Shown: positions 15,849 to 24,634, numbered from the stretch's first letter. The stretch is DNA of 64,000 bases from Herbaspirillum sp. WKF16 (GCF_028993615.1 NZ_CP118632.1:3596001-3660000); one strand, 5' to 3'. The notes: generated by a model not told the origin, from the letters alone. Made by a program: numbers and translations.

Positions 15849-17306
15849 ATGGCATCAACTGAGCTCAACATTGCAGCAATCCCTACCGACCTTTTCATCG
15901 GCGGCGCCTGGCATGCATCGGCAACCGGAAAGAGGATTGACGTTATCGATCCTGCGACCGAGAGCCGTTTGGCCAGCGTGGCCGATGCCAGTGTCGAAGA
16001 TGCAATTCAAGCGGTAGACGCGGCAGATCAGGCTGCCAAAGCATGGGCGAAGACCGCTCCGCGTGTCCGTAGCGATATCTTGCGCCGCTGCTACGACTTG
16101 ATGACTCGCGATGCCGAAAAGCTGGCAAAGCTCATTTCGCTGGAAAACGGAAAATCGCTGACCGACGCAAAAGGAGAAGTCGCCTACGCCGCAGAGTTCT
16201 TCCGCTGGTATGCAGAAGAGGCGGTTCGCATCAATGGCGAGATCAGCATTGCCCCCTCGGGCATGGCGCGTACGCTTGTGCAGTATCAGCCGGTTGGAAT
16301 CTCGTTGCTCATTACGCCATGGAATTTCCCGGCAGCCATGGCAACGCGAAAGATTGGCCCGGCGCTTGCCGCCGGATGTACCTGCATTCTGAAGCCGGCG
16401 ACCGAAACCCCGTTGACTGCCTATGCGATCGCCGCACTCCTGGCTGAGGCCGGCGTTCCGGCAGGGGTCGTGAATGTGCTGACTACCTCAACTGCGGGCA
16501 AGGTCTCCAACGCTATCCTGGAAGATCCGCGTGTGCGCAAATTGTCCTTTACCGGCTCCACTGAAGTCGGGAGGATCTTGCTGCGCAAGGCAGCGGATTC
16601 CGTCATTAACTGCTCGATGGAGCTGGGCGGCAATGCACCGTTCGTCGTGTTTGATGATGCTGACATGGATGCGGCCATTGAGGGCGCAATGATCGCCAAG
16701 ATGCGTAACGGCGGCGAGGCCTGCACGGCGGCAAATCGCTTCTACGTCCAGCGTGGGGCAGCTGCAGAGTTCAGTCGTCGGCTTGCTGAGCGAATCGCCG
16801 CCTTGGTGGTTGATGACGGTATCAAGCCCGGCACACAGTGCGGTCCATTGGTCAATAAAGCTGCTGTCGAGAAAGTAGCGTCTTTGGTAGATGACGCCGT
16901 GGCAAAAGGGGCGAAGGTACTGACAGGCGGAAAGGCGCCTGGCCGCGTAGGTTATTTCTTCCAGCCTACGGTACTGACGGATGTGTCGTCTGATGCCGAT
17001 CTTCTGGGCGAAGAAATCTTCGGCCCTGTGGCTCCTATCGTCGTGTTCGATACCGAAGCTCAAGCTGTTGAGCTCGCCAATGCCACCGAATACGGTCTGG
17101 TCGCTTACATCTACACGACCGATCTTGCTCGCGGGTTGCGCGTATCAGAAATGGTGGAGAGCGGGATGATTGCCTTGAATCGAGGTCTCGTTTCCGATCC
17201 GGCCGCCCCGTTTGGCGGCGTCAAGCAAAGCGGCCTGGGACGAGAAGGAGCGCACCACGGGCTCCTGGAGTTTACCGAGGCGAAATATATTTCGACCAAT
17301 TGGTAA
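15849..17306 (+). CDS. NAD(P)-dependent aldehyde dehydrogenase, succinate-semialdehyde dehydrogenase (GabD) type
   Basis: A 485-residue protein of standard ALDH length with AGGAAA before the ATG. Visible motifs are the cofactor segment ITPWNFPAAMATRKIGPALAAGC, the FTGSTEVG loop, the general base Glu in MELGGNAPFVVFDDAD, and the nucleophilic Cys in NGGEACTAANRFY, which is the succinate-semialdehyde class pattern. It oxidises an aldehyde, probably an omega-oxo acid, to a carboxylate. The neighbouring aminotransferase and Fe-ADH suggest the semialdehyde arises from an amino compound or is shunted to the alcohol. GABA, homotaurine-like or other omega-amino substrates all remain possible. Confidence 0.93.
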   Translation: MASTELNIAAIPTDLFIGGAWHASATGKRIDVIDPATESRLASVADASVEDAIQAVDAADQAAKAWAKTAPRVRSDILRRCYDLMTRDAEKLAKLISLENGKSLTDAKGEVAYAAEFFRWYAEEAVRINGEISIAPSGMARTLVQYQPVGISLLITPWNFPAAMATRKIGPALAAGCTCILKPATETPLTAYAIAALLAEAGVPAGVVNVLTTSTAGKVSNAILEDPRVRKLSFTGSTEVGRILLRKAADSVINCSMELGGNAPFVVFDDADMDAAIEGAMIAKMRNGGEACTAANRFYVQRGAAAEFSRRLAERIAALVVDDGIKPGTQCGPLVNKAAVEKVASLVDDAVAKGAKVLTGGKAPGRVGYFFQPTVLTDVSSDADLLGEEIFGPVAPIVVFDTEAQAVELANATEYGLVAYIYTTDLARGLRVSEMVESGMIALNRGLVSDPAAPFGGVKQSGLGREGAHHGLLEFTEAKYISTNW

Positions 17307-17383
17307 AGCTGACCAGGCTCAAACATGTTTAGAAGTGAGGGCACCTTGCCCCGCTTGATTTATCGCCCATATCGCACACTTCC

Positions 17384-18166
17384 ATGACCCATCCTCAATT
17401 TACCCAACCACCATCTAGCCCTACTGAGGGGCAAGCGACCAGGAGTCAGCTTGCGCCCAGTGGCGTGATCAAATTCGGAGTCGCGTTTGCGCCGGAGATG
17501 TCGAACTTCTTCGTCGTCAAGGACGGTGACGGCCAGCCCCGCGGTGTGACAGCCGAGTTGGGGAGAGCACTTGCAACGCAACTGCGTGTTCCAATCGATT
17601 TCTACGTCGCCCCCAATTCCGGACAACTGACCGACGCACTTGAAAGTGGGGTCATTGATGTCGCTTTCATGCCGGTCGACGAGGAACGTCGCCGACGGGT
17701 CGATTTCGGGCCGAGCTATTTCGTCCTCCAGGCGACAGGCCTGGTGCGCGGAGATTCTGGAATCAACGCCATTGCTGATCTCGACAAGCCCAGCGCCAAG
17801 GTGGCAGGCATTGCGAACACTACCACCATTCGTGGCACCGCGCGCGCCTTGCCTTCTGCAACGATCGTCTCGTCCGAGACAGTCGGTGAAGCCATGGAGA
17901 TGCTGCGCGACGGTCGGGTCGATGCGGTCTCCTTGTCGCGCGATGTATTGGCTTTATACCAGGCAGGGATTCCTGGTTCGCGCATTCTGGACGGCCATCT
18001 TCACAGCGCGGGGATTGCGATCGCCGTGCCCAAGAAGCGGCCGCTGGCGCTGTCCTATGTTTCTGCATTTCTTGAAGACGCCAAGGCGTCCGGGCTCGTC
18101 CGAAAACTGTTTGATGACGCCGGCCTGGTCAACGACAAGGTCGCCCCGGCTGAAAGCACCAACTGA
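17384..18166 (+). CDS. Type 3 solute-binding-fold protein lacking a signal peptide
   Basis: A 260-residue protein with the amino acid-binding SBP fold: VIKFGVAFAPEMSNFFVVKD, GVTAELGRALATQLRVPIDF, LTDALESGVIDVAFMPVDEERRRRVDFG, and a second-lobe helix region (GEAMEMLRDGRVDAVSLSRD). The N terminus (MTHPQFTQPPSSPTEGQATR) is polar with no hydrophobic core. In-frame sequence back to a stop near 17333 has no alternative start, so export through Sec is not supported. It may therefore act in the cytosol as a ligand sensor, enzyme (as in cyclohexadienyl dehydratase-type SBPs) or binding partner. It sits between the aldehyde dehydrogenase and the aminotransferase on the same strand (spacings 77 and 42 bases). 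Confidence 0.85.
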   Translation: MTHPQFTQPPSSPTEGQATRSQLAPSGVIKFGVAFAPEMSNFFVVKDGDGQPRGVTAELGRALATQLRVPIDFYVAPNSGQLTDALESGVIDVAFMPVDEERRRRVDFGPSYFVLQATGLVRGDSGINAIADLDKPSAKVAGIANTTTIRGTARALPSATIVSSETVGEAMEMLRDGRVDAVSLSRDVLALYQAGIPGSRILDGHLHSAGIAIAVPKKRPLALSYVSAFLEDAKASGLVRKLFDDAGLVNDKVAPAESTN

Positions 18167-18208
18167 GATCAATGCAATAACCCTATCGCACACGAAACAG
18201 GTCAAATC

Positions 18209-19411
18209 ATGCCAATACTTGCAAAACGCGCCACCGAAATCAAACCGTCGCCGACCATGGCAATGAGCGCACTTGCCGCTGAAATGAAGCGCGCGGGCCG
18301 CGATGTCATTCCCCTGAGCCTGGGTGAGCCGGACTTCCACACGCCGCAACACATCAAGGATGCGGGTATTGAGGCGATTCGCACCGATTTCACGAAATAC
18401 ACCGCAGCGGACGGCTTCGCGCCCCTGAAGAAAGCAATCATCGCTAAACTCGCGCGCGAAAATGGCGCGAGCTACGCCGCTGACCAGATTGTGGTCGGTA
18501 GCGGCGCCAAGGTGATCATCTATGCGGCCATGCTTAGTGTCGTTAATCCCGGAGACGAAGTCGTTATCCCCGCGCCGTATTGGGTCACCTATCCGGATCA
18601 TGTAGAACTGGCCGGCGGAAAGCCAGTGTTCGTGGTGGGTGAGGAATCGACCGGGTTCAAGATCACGCCGCAATCATTGGCGAGCGTTCTCAACGCGAAG
18701 ACTCGCGCAATTATCTTCAATTCGCCTAGCAATCCATCGGGGGCCATTTATACCGAAGATGAGATTCGTGCGCTGGCGGAGGTCCTGAAGAAATATCCCG
18801 ATGTCTGGATTGTGACTGACGAACTTTATGAACATCTCGCCTACGATGGAGAGAAAACGGCAACGTTCGCGCAAATCATCCCGGAATTCTCTGACCGCAT
18901 TATCACGATCAACGGCTTCTCCAAGGGCTACGTCATGACGGGCTGGCGTCTGGGATTCGCTGCCGGCCCCAAGAAAGTGATGAAGGCCATCGGCGATCTA
19001 CTCAGCCAATTGACCGGCAGCCCGAGCAGCATTGCTCAAGCTGCGGCTATCGCGGCTCTCGAAGGTGACCAATCCTTCCTGTCCGCAAATCGCGAAGTGT
19101 TCGAGGCGCGCCGCAATTTCGTGGTGGAGCGCCTGAACAAGGTGCCGGGACTTTCGGCCATCAAGCCAGCCGGAACCTTCTACGTTTACATCAACTGCCG
19201 TGACTGGATCGGCCGTACTAGCGGGGCGGGACGGAAGTTGAGCACGGATGTCGCCATTGCCGAGGCCCTTCTTGATGAAAGTGAGATGGCGGCTGTGCCA
19301 GGCGAAGTATTCGGTCTAAGCCCCTTCTTCCGCATCTCCATTTCCCTCGAAATGGCGCTTCTTGAAAAAGCAATGGACAGGTTCGATGCATTTGCCAAGG
19401 CTATGCGCTGA
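18209..19411 (+). CDS. PLP-dependent class I aminotransferase (aspartate aminotransferase-like)
   Basis: A 400-residue fold-type I aminotransferase. Key features: LGEPDFHTPQHIKDAGIEAI near residue 38, YTAADGFAPLKKAI, PAPYWVTYPDHVELAGG, NSPSNPSGAIY with the conserved Asn, DELYEHLAYDG with Asp and Tyr, and the Schiff-base Lys in NGFSKGYVMTGWRLGF. This is the AspC/bacterial subgroup Ib pattern, which accepts aspartate, aromatic and other amino acids. In the island block it likely removes the amino group from the imported compound. It is the last enzyme gene before the chemoreceptor. Confidence 0.93.
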   Translation: MPILAKRATEIKPSPTMAMSALAAEMKRAGRDVIPLSLGEPDFHTPQHIKDAGIEAIRTDFTKYTAADGFAPLKKAIIAKLARENGASYAADQIVVGSGAKVIIYAAMLSVVNPGDEVVIPAPYWVTYPDHVELAGGKPVFVVGEESTGFKITPQSLASVLNAKTRAIIFNSPSNPSGAIYTEDEIRALAEVLKKYPDVWIVTDELYEHLAYDGEKTATFAQIIPEFSDRIITINGFSKGYVMTGWRLGFAAGPKKVMKAIGDLLSQLTGSPSSIAQAAAIAALEGDQSFLSANREVFEARRNFVVERLNKVPGLSAIKPAGTFYVYINCRDWIGRTSGAGRKLSTDVAIAEALLDESEMAAVPGEVFGLSPFFRISISLEMALLEKAMDRFDAFAKAMR

Positions 19412-19598
19412 TCCGAGCCATCTCGAGGGCCGCATCTATGCGGTGCGGCCTTCTTGGCGATTGCTTGAATATATCAAGAATCAGACTGATGTCTGATCAG
19501 CCCCTCACATGCGGTTCTGTAGCGGCGTCGCATTGGCTGGCGCTGCATCACTGCACATGGCGCCATCCGGCCAAAATCAATCCATAGATGAGGAAGTG

Positions 19599-21401
19599 AT
19601 GTTGCTGTCTACACTGCGTGCCCGCTTGATCGCGGTCTGCGTAGCCACCGTGCTGACCGGAATGTTGAGTATGGTTGGCGCGAACTACGTCACAACACGA
19701 TCACAGTTGCTTGAACGTCTGGAAGTGCAGACGCGCCAGCTGGCCGATAGCCACGCGGCGACCATCGCTGCCTGGATTCAATCTAAAAAGTTGGTTGTGT
19801 CTTCCATCGTGCAGTCCACTGGAGAGGAAGATGCCGTTCCGGCACTCAAGGCTGCTCGACAGGCCGGTGGATTCGATGACGCCTACATCGGCTATCAGGA
19901 CAAGCGTGCTTCGTTTTCGCAGTCGCGGAGCAGAGCGCCGGACTACGATCCAACAAAGAGGCCCTGGTTTGTAAAGGCATCGGAGGCTTCAATCCCAGTC
20001 GTCACCTCCCCCTACGTCAGTGCCAGCACCGGAAAATTATTGGTGACATTTGCTGAGGCCGTACGATCAGAGAACAAGGTCATCGCGGTCGCCTCCGCCG
20101 ACGTGCTCCTTGATACAGTCGTTCAGATCGTGGTCGGTATCAAAGCTACGCCGAATAGTTTTGCATTCTTGGTCGATAGTGCCGGCAAGATCATTGCCCA
20201 TCCCGATTCTGCACTTGCACTAAAGCCGGTATCGGACATTGATCCAGGATTGAATTCCGGATTTTTGTCTGAGTTAGAACGTTCTCAACGAAGCAAATAT
20301 GTGGAGTTGGACGGGAAGGCCGTGATGCTTCAGGCAGTTAGCGTACCTGGTACTGACTGGAAATTGCTGATTGCCCTGGATCGTGCTGATGTAATGCGGC
20401 CATTGAAGGAGATGTTGATTTCGTCGGTGCTGATCGCCGCACTGATTGCCTGCGCTGCTTCTGCCTTGCTGGGCGCACTGATCGCAAAGGCTTTGGTGCG
20501 CCTGGGACTCGTGCGCGATGCGCTGAATGACATTGCCAGCGGCGAAGGTGATTTGACGCAGAGAATCGACGCAAGCGGGATTGATGAGCTCGCGCAAATT
20601 GCGCGGGCCTTCAATCAGTTTGTCCAAAAGATATCGAATCTTTTGCGGGAAATAAGGACGTCGAGTGAAATCATTAAGATCGCGTCCAGTGAAATCGCAC
20701 ATGGCAATGCAGATTTATCGGCAAGAACAGAATCCCAGGCTGGCGCTCTGGAGGAGACCGCGTCCGCGATGGAGGAGCTTACCTCTGGAGTGCAACAGAA
20801 TTCCGATAACGCCCATCAGGCGAACACGTTGGCCGCGGGGGCTTCCAGAGTAGCTGCTCAGGGAGGCGACATGGTAAGCCGCATGGTCGATACCATGATT
20901 GGCATAGATGCCTCGTCCAAAAGGGTCGTCGAGATCATTGCGGTGATTGACGGCATTGCATTTCAGACCAATATCCTTGCACTCAATGCGGCGGTTGAGG
21001 CGGCCCGTGCCGGCGAGCAGGGACGGGGATTCGCGGTGGTGGCGAGCGAAGTGCGAGTCTTGGCGCAGCGGTCTGCACTCGCGGCAAAAGAGATTGCTGG
21101 CTTGATCGGTGACTCTACGCGGCAGGTTTCGGAAGGCAGCTTGCTGGCGACCCAAGCGGGAACAACGATCCAAGAGGTTGTTGCCAGCGTTCAAAGAGTC
21201 AGTTCAGTGATGGCCGAAATCAGTGCGGCAAGCGCCGAGCAGGATCGCGGTGTTGGTGAAATCAATGCCGCAATCTTGCAGATGGACGAGGTGACGCAGA
21301 GGAATGCCGCTCTGGTGGAAGAAGTAGCCGCCGCGGCGCATTCCCTTCAAGGGCAAGCATTCAAGCTATCTGAGCTTGTTAACGTCTTCACACTAGATTG
21401 A
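19599..21401 (+). CDS. Methyl-accepting chemotaxis protein with periplasmic Cache sensor
   Basis: A 600-residue chemoreceptor. The ATG at 19599 has GAGGAAG just before it and gives a proper N-terminal membrane helix ([21 protein letters not shown]); a longer frame begins at 19509. A periplasmic dCache region follows ([35 protein letters not shown]), then a second helix ([21 protein letters not shown]), a HAMP segment ([23 protein letters not shown]) and the signalling domain with the hairpin tip [37 protein letters not shown]. The Tyr of the known amino acid-type Cache motif (RxWY) is Phe here, so the ligand may differ. It follows the catabolic genes by 187 bases and may steer cells to the same substrate. 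Confidence 0.93.
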   Translation: MLLSTLRARLIAVCVATVLTGMLSMVGANYVTTRSQLLERLEVQTRQLADSHAATIAAWIQSKKLVVSSIVQSTGEEDAVPALKAARQAGGFDDAYIGYQDKRASFSQSRSRAPDYDPTKRPWFVKASEASIPVVTSPYVSASTGKLLVTFAEAVRSENKVIAVASADVLLDTVVQIVVGIKATPNSFAFLVDSAGKIIAHPDSALALKPVSDIDPGLNSGFLSELERSQRSKYVELDGKAVMLQAVSVPGTDWKLLIALDRADVMRPLKEMLISSVLIAALIACAASALLGALIAKALVRLGLVRDALNDIASGEGDLTQRIDASGIDELAQIARAFNQFVQKISNLLREIRTSSEIIKIASSEIAHGNADLSARTESQAGALEETASAMEELTSGVQQNSDNAHQANTLAAGASRVAAQGGDMVSRMVDTMIGIDASSKRVVEIIAVIDGIAFQTNILALNAAVEAARAGEQGRGFAVVASEVRVLAQRSALAAKEIAGLIGDSTRQVSEGSLLATQAGTTIQEVVASVQRVSSVMAEISAASAEQDRGVGEINAAILQMDEVTQRNAALVEEVAAAAHSLQGQAFKLSELVNVFTLD

Positions 21402-21515
21402 TGGCTGAGTGCTGTTTTTTGCGGATGTCAGCGTTCGCCCCCCCGAGGCGGCAACAGCAAGACAGGCGAGTGGCGACCAGTTAAGTCCATAGAAGTTGTC
21501 CTCTGGTAGTGTTTT

Positions 21516-21546
21516 GGCGAGGCTGTGGAGCCTCGCCATTTTTTTC
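21516..21546 (+). terminator. Terminator after the chemoreceptor gene
   Basis: The perfect stem GGCGAGGCT-gtgg-AGCCTCGCC is followed by A and a run of T residues. It closes the plus-strand block of the island. Confidence 0.9.
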
Positions 21547-21662
21547 TCAATGAGAAAAACTATTCTTCGAAAGTTTCGCGAGCCTACGCCCCGAATCTTT
21601 CATACCACCGAAAAATTAACGTGGGGCAACCAGAAATTTCTGCTTTTGTGAATGTCTGTTTC

Positions 21663-21679
21663 TGGCCGATTGTGGACGT
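21663..21679. repeat. Dispersed repeat copy C
   Basis: The core TGGCCGATTGTGGACGT differs from copy A at one position. It lies about 180 bases inside the right end of the island. Confidence 0.55.
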
Positions 21680-21856
21680 AGTGCGCCGCACTTTATCATC
21701 GCCCGCGCCACCTGGCTATTTTGTGGGCTATTGGACGAAACCCGCTCCAATGAAATCAAGCACTTGCCGACACCTACCGACGGTTTTAATAACCGCCTGC
21801 CCTGCCTTAACCCACTGATTTTTAAATTCTTTTAGCCAGTAGCGCAGCTATTTCGC

Positions 21857-21896
21857 AATCAGTAGGTCGACGGTTCGATTCCGCCCATCAGCACCA
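21857..21896 (+). repeat. Right attachment site (attR): tRNA-Thr 3' fragment
   Basis: An exact copy of tRNA-Thr positions 5162-5201 including CCA. The sequence to its left is not a tRNA 5' half, so this is an inert fragment left at the element-chromosome junction. Sequence to the right is the original downstream flank of the tRNA. Confidence 0.9.
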
Positions 21897-21932
21897 ATAT
21901 ATAAGGGGTTCCGGCTTATGCCGGAGCCCATT

Positions 21933-21995
21933 GGGCCATGGAATTGCCTCCGGCCACGATCACATCCAAAAAAAAGCCCGCAAATGCGGGCTTTT
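21933..21995. repeat. Terminator-containing 63-bp repeat, copy 1
   Basis: It begins GGGCCATGGAATTGC and ends in the stem AAGCCCGC-aaat-GCGGGCTT with a long A-run before and T-run after. It is closely related to copy 2 at 22901-22965. It lies just downstream of attR and is probably the original tRNA-Thr terminator. Confidence 0.7.
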
Positions 21996-21998
21996 TTT
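21968..21998. terminator. Strong bidirectional terminator after attR
   Basis: AAAAAAAAGCCCGC-aaat-GCGGGCTTTTTTT can act on both strands. It would have ended the tRNA-Thr transcript before the island inserted, and it now also faces the minus-strand gene at 22081. Confidence 0.88.
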
Positions 21999-22080
21999 GG
22001 CCTATATATCAGCTTCCGGCCCGTCACAGACTCAGAAGAATGTGAAAGTACGAAATCTGATGGCAATGGATGTGGAGGGT

Positions 22081-22761
22081 TTATTTTGCAAACTGAATCT
22101 GAGGCAGATTGAGCTCCCCTCCCAGGGAAAACACGGAATCTTTGACCGCCTTGTGCAGTGCCTCTCCCCAAGAAACGAGCGCCTCCGGCACCTCATGCAC
22201 GTCTTCAGCTTCACTTCGCACAATTGGCAATCCCAGGAATTTCTTGGTGGTCATCAGATTGACGTTCAAATACGTCCCCCCTTGCGACCCGTATTGTGTA
22301 CGGAGTGAATAGCCGCTGGTGAACAGCTGAATATTTTGCTGTTTAAGAGCGGTTATCACCTCGGATTCTTCCTTGTAGAACTTGAACGGAGAAAAGGCGC
22401 CGTTCACCACCAGGCAATCACGGGTATCCGGCTGCTTATTACTTCCGAAATCGTTCGTGTAGTACTGGGGTCTAGCGTCAGGGCATTTTTGGCTGATCCA
22501 TCTGATCCGGCTCCCTCGCCCACCCTCGGTGCTGGTGATACTAAGCAACGCGCTCACGCTGCCATTGCTGTCGACCAACTTAAAAACCTTGGTGCGGAGG
22601 GGCATCTTTTTGTACTGATCAAATATGAGATTCCCGTCAAACTCTGTCAGTAATGACCAGCTCCCCTCCGGCATTTTCAAATTGGTTCGGCCGATCTCTT
22701 CGGCTACACACGGATTCATCAGAAAACCGGCCATGATCCAAATGACGCTATTTTTCTTCAC
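22081..22761 (-). CDS. Exported protein of unknown function
   Basis: A 226-residue protein if started at the GTG at the complement of 22759-22761. GGGGGAA lies a few bases upstream, and this start gives a compact signal peptide (VKKNSVIWIMAGFLMNPCVAEE, cut after CVA). An in-frame ATG at 22836 would bury that signal. The mature part is beta-rich with paired cysteines (SQKCPDARPQYY and TRDCLVVNG), a pattern of periplasmic or surface proteins. I do not recognise the family. The gene is flanked on both sides by copies of a 63-bp repeat, and its codon use is less GC-rich than the chromosome, so it may be an acquired insert. Confidence 0.65.
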   Translation of the reverse strand: MKKNSVIWIMAGFLMNPCVAEEIGRTNLKMPEGSWSLLTEFDGNLIFDQYKKMPLRTKVFKLVDSNGSVSALLSITSTEGGRGSRIRWISQKCPDARPQYYTNDFGSNKQPDTRDCLVVNGAFSPFKFYKEESEVITALKQQNIQLFTSGYSLRTQYGSQGGTYLNVNLMTTKKFLGLPIVRSEAEDVHEVPEALVSWGEALHKAVKDSVFSLGGELNLPQIQFAK

Positions 22762-22900
22762 TCTCCCATTCCCCCCCGGATTATTAGTATTTACGGCGCA
22801 GCACTGGCCCCAGGCCAGTACCGCCATCCTTACCAAGTTTTACATTCGTTCCTGACAAAATGCTGATGCGATATGCCCTTTTCGGTAACTGGGACTGATC

Positions 22901-22965
22901 GGGTCATGGAATTGCTTCCGGCCACGACCATATCCAATGAGAAAACCCGCAAGTGCGGGCTTTTC
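22901..22965. repeat. Terminator-containing 63-bp repeat, copy 2
   Basis: It begins GGGTCATGGAATTGC and ends in ACCCGC-aag-TGCGGGCTTTT. It shares most positions with copy 1 (21933-21995) in the same orientation, about 970 bases apart, with the exported-protein gene between them. Confidence 0.7.
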
Positions 22966-23278
22966 CCTATGCGCGACAAGCCTGTCCGTGACCGCAAACA
23001 GTCGCTCCCCCTCCCCCTGCGTTTCGCACACGATGAAAAACCATGAACAGACCACCCCCTCCCTCCTGATAGTCAGGTAAGTTCAGTTCAGCGCATACTT
23101 GGCATGTCTACGTCGCAGAGCATTTTGTATGGATTTTGTCTTCTAGACCTGTCATACATGGATTGGTTAGAATTCAATCCATGGGGACAGCGCCAAGCGC
23201 TTTCTGCTTTTCAGGCTGATAGCGCTGGCGCTACGCTGCATTGGTCGCCGAGATTAACGAAGGGTTTGACTGTGGTGG

Positions 23279-23323
23279 TATCCGATAACGCTCGGGCAAC
23301 CAGAGTGTTATCGGATTTTTTTG
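23279..23323 (+). terminator. Orphan terminator; possible end of a small RNA
   Basis: The 10-base arms ATCCGATAAC / GTTATCGGAT, extended by a CTC/GAG pairing, are followed by seven T residues. No protein-coding gene precedes it on this strand for more than 400 bases, so an untranslated transcript starting in about 23090-23200 is possible. Confidence 0.7.
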
Positions 23324-23350
23324 TCGCTCCCAAAAAATGGAAACAAAACG

Positions 23351-23587
23351 ATGGACTGGGTACCGATAGTCTTCATTGTGTTCAAGGCCCTCGTGCTCGT
23401 CACGGGGATGTTCTTCGCCATCAAGTGGCATTACGATCAAGGGAAGAAGGGCAAGGTGAACGAGAGGCGCGCTGTGCTGCGCGCGGGTGGCAAGGTGGCC
23501 GCACTCTTTGTGATATTGCTCCTGGTCCTGGGCGTCGCCACCTTTTTCCTCAGCAGCGAGCTCGGTTTGGACCTGACTTTCCCTTGA
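23351..23587 (+). CDS. Small membrane protein
   Basis: A 78-residue protein from the ATG at 23351 (MDWVPIVFIVFKALVLVTGM); the longer frame uses an upstream TTG inside the terminator tail. Two transmembrane helices (residues 4-21 and 49-66, KVAALFVILLLVLGVATFFL) are joined by a basic loop (DQGKKGKVNERRAVLRAGG), so both ends probably face the periplasm. Function unknown. Convergent with the LysR gene at 23611. Confidence 0.65.
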   Translation: MDWVPIVFIVFKALVLVTGMFFAIKWHYDQGKKGKVNERRAVLRAGGKVAALFVILLLVLGVATFFLSSELGLDLTFP

Positions 23588-23610
23588 TGGAAAAAATACG
23601 CGGCCGGTAG

Positions 23611-24498
23611 TCAGTCGCCTGTCCCCGTCGTGCCGTCACGGATTGCAGCGGCGAGGAAATCCGCGACGGTTCGAACCCGCGCGGTGCCGCGCAAGTCAGG
23701 GTGCATGACCAACCAGACATCGTAATCGCGCTTGCGCGCACGCTGCGGCCAGACGCGTATCAGGCCTTCGGCTTCGCCCATGTGCAAAGGCATTTCCCCC
23801 AGGCCGATGCCGGCGGCAACCGCCCGCCGCAACATCAGGCTGGAATTCATCAGCGCCACGATGTTGCCTTCGCGTGCGGGCTCATCTACCAGCGAAAACA
23901 TTTTCCCCGACTCGGTGTAAGGCTTGTAGGCCACGATGTCATGGCCGGAAAATTCGGCGCCGGGATCCGGTACGCCATGCCGCGCCAGATAGTCCCGGCT
24001 GGCGAACAGGCCGACCGGCCAGCGCGCGATCCGGCGCACCACCAGATCCGGATTGTCCGGTTTGACATTGCGGATCGCGATGTCGCTTTGCCGGCGCGGC
24101 AGGCTCAGCATCTGTGTCGATACCTCGATATCGACGGTGATGCCGGGATGCAGGCGGCGCAAGGCGCCCAGCGCCGGCAGCAGGAAGTCGACGGTGATGG
24201 AGTCGGTGCTGGTGATGCGTACCGCACCGCTGAGCGCGTCGTCCTGCCCCTCCAGCTTGCTCTGCAATTCAAGTGCGGCGCTTTCCATCCTGCGCGCCAT
24301 CGCCAGCGCCGTCTCACCGGCGGCCGTCAGCAGATAGCCCTCCGAGGAGCGCAGGAACAATACGCTGCCCAGGTCCTTCTCCATCGCCGCGATGCGGCGC
24401 CCTACCGTGGCCTGGTCCACGCCGAGTACGCGCGCAGCGCCGCGCAGGCTGCCTTCTCGGCTCAAGGCCAGAAAAATACGGGTATCGTCCCAGTTCAT
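23611..24498 (-). CDS. LysR-family transcriptional regulator
   Basis: A 295-residue LTTR. The start is taken at MNWDDTRIFLALSREGSLRG, the usual opening; an in-frame ATG lies six codons upstream. The helix-turn-helix (GSLRGAARVLGVDQATVGRRIAAME) is followed by the effector-binding domain (SGAVRITSTDSITVDFLLP, then LPRRQSDIAIRNVKPDNPDLVVRR). It is divergent from the MFS transporter at 24635 across about 140 bases, the classic arrangement for a regulator and its target. The ligand is unknown. Confidence 0.92.
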   Translation of the reverse strand: MNWDDTRIFLALSREGSLRGAARVLGVDQATVGRRIAAMEKDLGSVLFLRSSEGYLLTAAGETALAMARRMESAALELQSKLEGQDDALSGAVRITSTDSITVDFLLPALGALRRLHPGITVDIEVSTQMLSLPRRQSDIAIRNVKPDNPDLVVRRIARWPVGLFASRDYLARHGVPDPGAEFSGHDIVAYKPYTESGKMFSLVDEPAREGNIVALMNSSLMLRRAVAAGIGLGEMPLHMGEAEGLIRVWPQRARKRDYDVWLVMHPDLRGTARVRTVADFLAAAIRDGTTGTGD

Positions 24499-24634
24499 GA
24501 TGGCAATCCGATGCAAAAACGCATCTCTTACAAGAGAAATTGCTGCAACTATACATCTTCCTGCCCCGCTATCCTGTCTCCATATCGTGCATGAGGCGCC
24601 GTGTGCGGTGCCTGCGCACCATGAAAGGATTGAT

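Larger units (their letters stand above)
21402..21856. other. Right end of the island, non-coding
   Basis: This 455-base stretch between the chemoreceptor stop and attR holds the chemoreceptor terminator, dispersed repeat copy C and AT-rich sequence. No supported gene was seen. Confidence 0.55.
22762..23350. other. Long intergenic region with repeat copy 2 and an orphan terminator
   Basis: No gene is supported over 589 bases. It contains the upstream region of the exported protein, the second copy of the 63-bp repeat (22901-22965) and, at 23279-23323, a strong terminator on the plus strand with no gene upstream of it. The frame at 23104-23610 has no family features. Confidence 0.5.

Noticed and set aside
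22862..22868. GCTGATG resembling the tRNA-Thr acceptor start, as a possible further att site
   Set aside because: Only seven bases match and no other tRNA feature follows; chance match.
23104..23610. 168-codon plus-strand frame
   Set aside because: It reads through the strong terminator at 23279-23323 and out of frame across the small membrane protein gene; no signature.
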